A stretch of 64,000 nucleotides of DNA, taken from assembly GCF_000002075.1 (NCBI RefSeq), contig NW_004797325.1, forward strand, positions 219,818 to 283,817, written 5' to 3'. Position 1 is the stretch's first letter. The number at the start of each line of letters is the position of its first letter. This DNA comes from Aplysia californica (taxonomy: Eukaryota > Mollusca > Gastropoda > Aplysiida > Aplysiidae). A program made the translations under genes and the position numbers. Of the stretch, positions 57,901 through 64,000 are shown one piece after another. Under the pieces are notes generated by a model. The model made no database searches. It was given only the letters and a program-made list of their open reading frames with translations, and was not told where the DNA came from.

Positions 57901-58561
57901 TGAGACATGACTGGACATCAAAGAAGCAGGAATTGTCTATCTTTACATAATCTTATCAATACCCAGTACCTAATTAATTAAATAAATGATACAATACTCA
58001 CACTTATTTATTCTGAATATAAGTTTATTAAATTCTGCTACGATAGACACATACATTATAATATAATATTAATATAATTGCTATAATGACCAACAAGGTC
58101 AGTTCTTACAAAAAGAAGTTCCAAGTCCATAATCCATACCATCAAAACTTGCAGGTGTGGTAGTGACGGTACATGTACTGTATACACATTTTGAAATACC
58201 TACAGAAAACAGTCCAAAGGCATGTTTTCTTTCTTCCAAAAGAAAACACTTATGTCCCTCTACTAATGAAAAAAATCTTTCCTGCATAAAAAGTTCATCG
58301 AGAAGTGCAAAGTTAACAATTTTGCACCCAGCAGACATTATAAAACAGCAGGCAACAAGTCCATCAAATGATGTAAGGAACTCCACAACCTACTTAAAAG
58401 TTATCACATGGGAATTATTTTGTTTATCCATCTGTTGAGAAGTCTACTCCAGGAGCAGAACTACTATTACTATAAAACCTCAAAAACCAACAATTCTCAA
58501 GATGAGCAAGACTTACAAAACTACAAGCAGGTTACAAGACAAGCAGATTGGGAAAAGTCAG
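54960..58561. other. No gene recognised; AT-rich
   Basis: Apart from the family C copy at 56985-57380, no repeat family or exon is seen. Reversed poly(A) signals (TTTATT) at about 55552 and 58012 would allow this to be 3' UTR of a minus-strand gene lying beyond the window. That is not demonstrated. Confidence 0.35.
56985..57380 (+). repeat. Family C repeat
   Basis: It starts TTTAGGCTATTCCCAAAGGG, contains GTGCCAGAACAACATAGGGG and a TA microsatellite, and ends GCGCTCATATGACC, GCAAGTGCCATAAAAATC and TTACTAAAAC. Confidence 0.85.
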
Positions 58562-58686
58562 CATGCCCACGGCGAGATCGGGTCAAGTGGCGAGGGAAAC
58601 CCCGCGCGACGCCAAAAATAGATGGCCGAAATATGTCTCTATATTTCAGCCAATCACAAAGATGTGCTACATGCTCGCTGTAGCTT
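58562..58686. mobile_element. Solo end of the T1 transposon family
   Basis: It matches 38130-38245: GGCGAGGGAAACC..CG.CAAAAATAGATGG, then GCCAATCACAAAGATGTGC and GCTCGCTGTAGCTTCA. The opposite end was not found nearby. It directly precedes the MITE at 58710. Confidence 0.75.
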
Positions 58687-58709
58687 CAGTGCTTTTAAAA
58701 AGGCCGGCT

Positions 58710-59308
58710 CTATTTCTCCAAACATTCAGGAAAATAAACATGAACTCTATTTCTCTGAACGGTTACCGTTCTCGAGATTTGTTGATAATAATTGCGAATG
58801 GAGTGGCCTGTGTGAGTGTGTGTGTGTGAGTGAGTGTGAGCATGTGTGTGAGCGTGTGTGTGAGTGAGTGTGTGTGTGTCTGTGTGTGTGTGTATATAGG
58901 CCTAAGGTGTGAACGGGGGTGGGGGCGGGGAGGGATTTTTTTTTCTTCTTACATACAATTTATATGAAGGATTTTATTTTTTGCTGAATGACTAAAAATG
59001 CAAAATAGGTTACTGCCAAGGTCGATCAGTCTTGTTTTCTTGCAGTACCTTTTGAAGGTATTTTCAAATGAAGTATAGTCCGGGAACGTTGTCCCAACCA
59101 CAACTGAAGTATCTGAATATTCAGACATTTAAAAATCTCTAGCTCTAGAAATTGAATTTGAAGCAAAAAATGCTTCTTCCCAGTCCTCGCAGAATGGCAG
59201 AGTGAAAGATGTGGCCTAAATCTCGCAAATAACCAAAAAATCTCGAGAACAGAAACTGTTCGGAGAAATAGAGTTCAAGTTTATTTTCCCAAATGTTCGA
59301 AGAAATAG
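58710..59308. mobile_element. Element T11: MITE with roughly 97-bp inverted arms
   Basis: The left arm is CTATTTCTCCAAACATTCAG, then AACTCTATTTCTCTGAACGG and TTCTCGAGATTTG. It pairs with the right arm 59212-59308 at about 85% identity. The centre holds a GT microsatellite (58815-58900) and a G-rich stretch. No clear target duplication. Confidence 0.75.
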
Positions 59309-60164
59309 TCACTTCGTTTTAAAAATGGCATATTATTATGAAACTTCACAAAAATCAAAGAAGAGATATTTATTGATTTAACATTAACAGGGAAAGTGCA
59401 AACTGGCGCAAATTGCTCTCATTAGTCTCAATGCATAATCAATGTCACTGCCTGCTCACAGCTGTGACTGAACAGGAAATATTAGATTCTAATCCAAACC
59501 AAACAACTATTCCATTGCTGAACATTATTTTAAATGGTAAACCCATAAACATTTCATGATTTGTCATATATATTTATATTAGGAGTAAAAATGGACACAA
59601 AAAATGCTGATGTCAGAAATATTAGAAGCCTGCCAAATGTCATGATAACCTTCACCTCATAATCATAAATAACACAATACAATTTATTTGCTTTATATAA
59701 TAACTTCTCAAACAAGGGGAAAACATACCACAAACTTTACAAGCCCAAATGCTGTTTTTGACACATACATCGGTGAATGCAAAAATCCTTCAAGATGAAC
59801 ATTAATTATTTTTGTTGCATTAATTACATGTATTTACTTGAACTTTGAAACTTGTTCTAGTGTGCCTATTGAATTCTTTCATCCCTAAAAGAACATCGTT
59901 TCTTTGCTTTTTTCCCTCAACTGCATTTTTATGATGTTGATGTATCTCTCAAGGAACAGGTTCATCCAATAACTACATTGCATTGGCCTATAAGTTTACA
60001 GTTTTAGAGGATGCAGAAATTATTAAAATCCATCCACATGGATAAATGTTGTATCCACTGCCTAAAGTTAACAGATCTGGCATTTTGCTATCTTATCTGT
60101 TATCACTGAAGTTTAAAAAAAAAAATGTTGTACTGCTCAACGAATACACCAGAATATATACATG

Positions 60165-60167
<3 letters not shown>

Positions 60168-60228
<61 letters not shown>
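60168..60228. repeat. TA microsatellite
   Basis: About 30 perfect TA units. Confidence 0.95.
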
Positions 60229-60235
<7 letters not shown>

Positions 60236-62711
60236 GATATTCAAATACTAATACTTAAAGTCTACTACAGATTTTAAAAATCATTGTTTCTTGCTGGGTA
60301 ATTAATATTTTGCAAAACTCTCAGGTCTTAGAAGCTCACTTCCAGAGTTCTTTGTAGGTCTTTATCGTGTATTCACATTAAAGATCAGTGTGAAAGTGAA
60401 AGTTCTTTCCATGACAAAATATGGCAAAAGATACTTCTGGCTTCACCGTGACAAATTATGATTTTTAAAAAAATTCTTAGTAAAATAGAGCAATAGCCTC
60501 ATAATAAATCCCTTAAGAGATTTCTGTCACTCTTATTTATTGTCAACGATCGAGTCCTTTGACAACTTCAAACTTTATCGATATCTGTCAAGAAGTCAAG
60601 ACTTATTTGTGGATTGTTGAATGGTGGAACAAAAGTTTGCACTCTGATGTACACATTGAGACTCCCTGAGATTTGGAAGGCTACTTTGATGACCAGCATA
60701 CCTTTAGTGTTTGTCTGCAAGAGTACAGAGAGTGCACTTTTATTTCAGCAATTCAGACAAATGTGGTAGGCCTACATACTGCATTCATAAAACAGACATC
60801 TGACAAAATTTGTGTCTTTTATGGGCTGCACAGACTAGAACTTACAAAAAAGGCTTAATAAATAATTCTAACTGTTCTATCATGCCATAGGCATCAAAAT
60901 CAAAGTTTTACGATTTCTACCGGAGAAAAAAAAATGCTGTTGTGAAATAACACCACAACATTATGAAGAGAATAGTACAATGTCCCCACTCTGTAACAAA
61001 GATTTCTTGGTACGTATGTGTAATACTTCAGATCCCAGCCGTCAGTGATATAGCCAGGCTGCCTTTAGTAAACATAAAAGCAAATAAGGAATGCTGAAGA
61101 GAAGGCAGTGGTTGATTCTTGGGGAAAGGTCTCTATACCTGGTTTTTAATCCTACTATTTTACATATATTATGATTGTTCTTGGCAGGATACAAGTGGAT
61201 TCATAACAAGGTTTGATCTAATTATGAAAAGCTTCACATCACAGGATAAATATTCTTTCTTCTTTTTAAGAACATGCAAAAACTTTCAGCATTGTGATTG
61301 AGGGAATAATTCATCTGTAAAAGTTTATTTCTCCTGACTCCCTGTTTATAAATGCTAATGAAGTAAAACACAAGTAGGCTACAGTGTATACAATGTAACA
61401 TACTTTTGATGCAGTTTTACAAAATATAAAAATAATCAAAAGGTCCCAGTTACTTTGTGCAATTCTTACAGTCGCTCAACTACATTATAATTCTAATAAA
61501 GCAGTCATTTACGTACAGCAACAAAGTCTTTGAAATTATACATAAACTCCAAATTCCATCTTATCGAACATCATGCATTTGACTTTCAATATTCAAAAGC
61601 AAACTTCAAGCTATGCAGTTTGGATTCAACTTCAATATACCGAGAGAAGAGGTAACCTAAATTTTCCTTTTTTACAAACCAATAACCACTGCTTGGCAGA
61701 GCAAATGTGAGGAAAATCATTCGTGTGCTTGATCAATGAATTACTGAACATGTGAGATAGCATTATGAATTTTTTGAAGAATGCAATGTTGGACCTTTTT
61801 TTACATGTTCCAGAGGCCTTTACTAACAATCCGTGGACCAAATCTCTCAAATATTAATGGTCTGATAAATCTGAAAGAAGTAAAATGACACACTAGGCCA
61901 ATATCAGTTTGAAAAACGCAATAAGTCTTGGTATTTTGACAAGAGAAACAGCTTGTAACACATCAGCCATGAATAAAAATCATGTTCCTTCATCAGCCTA
62001 TTTTGATGAGCCACAAACATTTTCCTCAGCTTTCAAAATCCCTCTGCTGATGATGCAAATATCAATACTACTGGATCTAAAAGTTCACACATAAGGCTGT
62101 GAAATCTATGAATTCGAAAAAGACAACAAAATACAAAGTAAAACTGAAGAGAAAGATGCACAATGAACTGAACACAATTACAACCAATTGATTTATATAA
62201 TTATTAATTATAAGATATAGAAAAACTATGAAATTGCTTTAAACGCCTCTATAGAAAAGAAATGATAGGATTCCCCTACAGTTGAAACTGCATCCATTCT
62301 TTGTTTGGATCACTTCAGATACAAAGGTTCCAACATTTAACAAAGCATTTCGAAATCATTGTTTGATGGGAAATTAATAAGTAATGCAACTCAAGACGTT
62401 TTGGTCCAAAATTAATTGATAAGCAGAAATTCACCTTCTGATGAATCCTGCCTAAATGAACAGTAATGACGGAATTAGCCAAAGAGTCAACTGTCATCGG
62501 TGAGAAATCTATAATTATGACTTATAATGGTCCCTCTTCAAGTGCTACTCCCCCCCCCCTTTATAGTTCATTCACTTAACAAGGAAACTGTAAACAAACT
62601 ATGTGAAATAACAGGCCTTCATATGGCACATGCAAAAGTTGCACACCATACCTGGACCAGGGCATATTCTGAGGTAAAGGATTAAAGCAAATCACCGAAC
62701 TACCAACATCC

Positions 62712-62795
62712 TATTGACTGTTCAGTGTAAGACTCTGCCACATGCCATTATGAAAGGTTGCACATGTCAGAGTCTTACACTGAGCAGTCGATATG
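62712..62795. ncRNA. Candidate pre-miRNA-like hairpin
   Basis: The left arm ATTGACTGTTCAGTGTAAGA, then CTCTG, pairs with the right arm CAGAGTCTTACAC, then TGAGCAGTCGAT. Almost every base pairs, with two G-U wobbles when read on the + strand. A further ACATG/CATGT pair closes toward an 18-nt loop. Total length is about 80 nt. I do not recognise a known miRNA seed. It could instead be a tiny foldback element. Confidence 0.35.
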
Positions 62796-63204
62796 CAAAT
62801 TGTGCAAATCCAATGACCTGAAATTCATTGATGACATTCATATTACAATACTACGATTACAGAAATGGTACAAGTCTGGAAAAATATGACTCTCAATCTT
62901 TTTTTGGCTCAGTCACCCCTGAAGCAGTGGCACCAATCTCCACGAGTTTTCTGAATTATGTATCTCTTTGCAAGAGTCACCTTTACACTCATTTCAATGT
63001 AGTCTTGGTCACATGTCCAAATACAGTCTCCAAAACTTCTATAACAAAAGACAATACAGCAATTTAAAAGACTTGCACATGTACTGGACCAAAGGATGAA
63101 AGCCAAATGTACCAACAACAAAACAACAGGTTTTTTTAATACATAAACAGACATACAAAGATCGAAGTAGTTCTTCGTGTTCGTCTGTGACAAATCCATC
63201 TTTG

Positions 63205-63345
63205 GCTTATTTGTTTGAGTAAAGAGAAGCACATCAACACACAGTGCTGGGGAAAAGTAAAACAGGAAGACAGAAACAGAAACAACAGAGAGAAAGTAAA
63301 GAAGTAGGACATACCACTGGCACCCTCCAGCCGCTGGCAAAATTC
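63205..63345 (-). repeat. Family B repeat, reversed
   Basis: On the reverse strand it reads GGAGGGTGCCAGTGGTATG, then TTACTTTCTCTCTGTTGT, CAGCACTGTGTGTTGATGTG and CTTTACTCAAACAAA. It is the only minus-strand family B copy seen. Confidence 0.75.
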
Positions 63346-63609
63346 ATCTTTATAAAATCCAAAATGTAGGAAGGACAAGAGTTCACTGGTCTTCTTCAGT
63401 CAGAAACATCAGTCACTGAATCAGACACTCAGCTGCTGGTACATAAGGGAAGCGCAGTCACCAACTTGTCAGAGAACATGTGCCAACATTTGTTTTCTAA
63501 ATCATGAATGAAAATGCCACAGCTACCAGTCTTAGTTCTTAATAATGTAGTAATATTATATATATTCAAACACATGTACTTTCATTTTTTTTTCTTTCTG
63601 AATAAGTCA

Positions 63610-64000
63610 AACTAGGGCACTGCTATATTTTTTCGGCAATTTTTGAAAGCTGTTTGAAGATAGGGCTGCGGCGCCCACATCATTATCCTTTTTGGAGTCA
63701 TCAGTGAGGATAAGCTCCGCACCCGGGTATTTTTCTTTATAAGTTTTTGGTATTCTGTTTTAAATGTTTTGGTGTTTGTGCTTGCTTTGTGGGGTGTGGT
63801 CAGCTGTAAGTCTACTTTTGCCTTGGTGAGGTGCCATGGAGGGAGGTCGGGGAAAACAAATTGTTGAATGTCTTGTTTGGAAAAGTGTATGTTTTTGAGG
63901 TCCTCAAGGATTCTGAGGCCGAAGGGTTTGATGAGTTTTTCGTTGTTCTGGAATTTGTTTATGGTGTCTGGGTTTGTTTTGAAAATGCAGTAGTGTCCGG
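63610..64000 (-). mobile_element. I-group LINE fragment, RNase H region
   Basis: On the reverse strand it encodes GLRILEDLKNIHFSKQ, then DLPPWHLTKAKVDLQL and TKTFKTEYQ. After one frame change it continues YKEKYPGAELILTDDSKK and DNDVGAAAL. LPPW..p.v.L.L followed by TD.SK....VGAAA is the linker and start of the RNase H domain found in I-group non-LTR elements. The first RNase H Asp is present. It is truncated near 63610 and runs out of the window. Confidence 0.75.

Larger units (their letters stand above)
59309..63200. other. No gene recognised; AT-rich, repeat-poor
   Basis: The only landmarks are a TA microsatellite at 60168-60228, a C run at 62551 and the hairpin at 62712-62795. Open frames are short and unrecognised. 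It could be intergenic or a long UTR of a minus-strand gene. Confidence 0.35.

Overview
The window is animal nuclear DNA, most likely from a mollusc and probably a gastropod. The evidence is two intron-rich metazoan genes, many short AT-rich introns filled with short interspersed repeats, and abundant microsatellites and G/C homopolymers. The species is inference; the two gene identities are secure from the encoded protein.

The first gene, positions 2395-17441 on the + strand, is the 3' two-thirds of a Caskin gene (CASK-interacting protein family). Nine coding exons give 1269 residues in one continuous frame: a Ser/Gly-rich linker, two tandem SAM domains, a very long proline/glutamine-rich region carried mainly by one 2.7-kb exon, and the short acidic Caskin C-terminal tail. 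The ankyrin and SH3 part must lie upstream of the window. About 5 kb after the stop codon (17442-22515) is nearly free of repeats and looks like a long 3' UTR.

From 22.5 to 34 kb there is no gene. This stretch holds two broken LINEs, several SINEs, a compound microsatellite and candidate TIR elements.

The second gene, 34107-49738 on the + strand, is a complete RPL18 (60S ribosomal protein eL18): seven coding exons, 188 residues, a start codon followed at once by an intron, and a pyrimidine-rich TOP-like start. Its introns hold a stack of nested non-autonomous DNA transposons. They are resolved by target-site duplications of 9, 9 and 7-8 bp, TTAA, TA and 6 bp.

From 49.8 to 64 kb no host gene is recognisable. 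There are more TIR elements (one pair forming a 2.4-kb inverted repeat), SINEs, a possible pre-miRNA-like hairpin and, at the end, the RNase H part of an I-group LINE on the - strand. The AT-rich stretch 55-63 kb could be 3' UTR of a minus-strand gene beyond the window, but nothing proves it.

The most unusual signal is in Caskin. Six of eight intron 3' ends lie within about 75 bp of the 3' end of a repeat. In three introns the conserved repeat tail places a TACTAA motif 26-29 nt before the splice acceptor, where a branch point belongs. Three repeat families share this tail.
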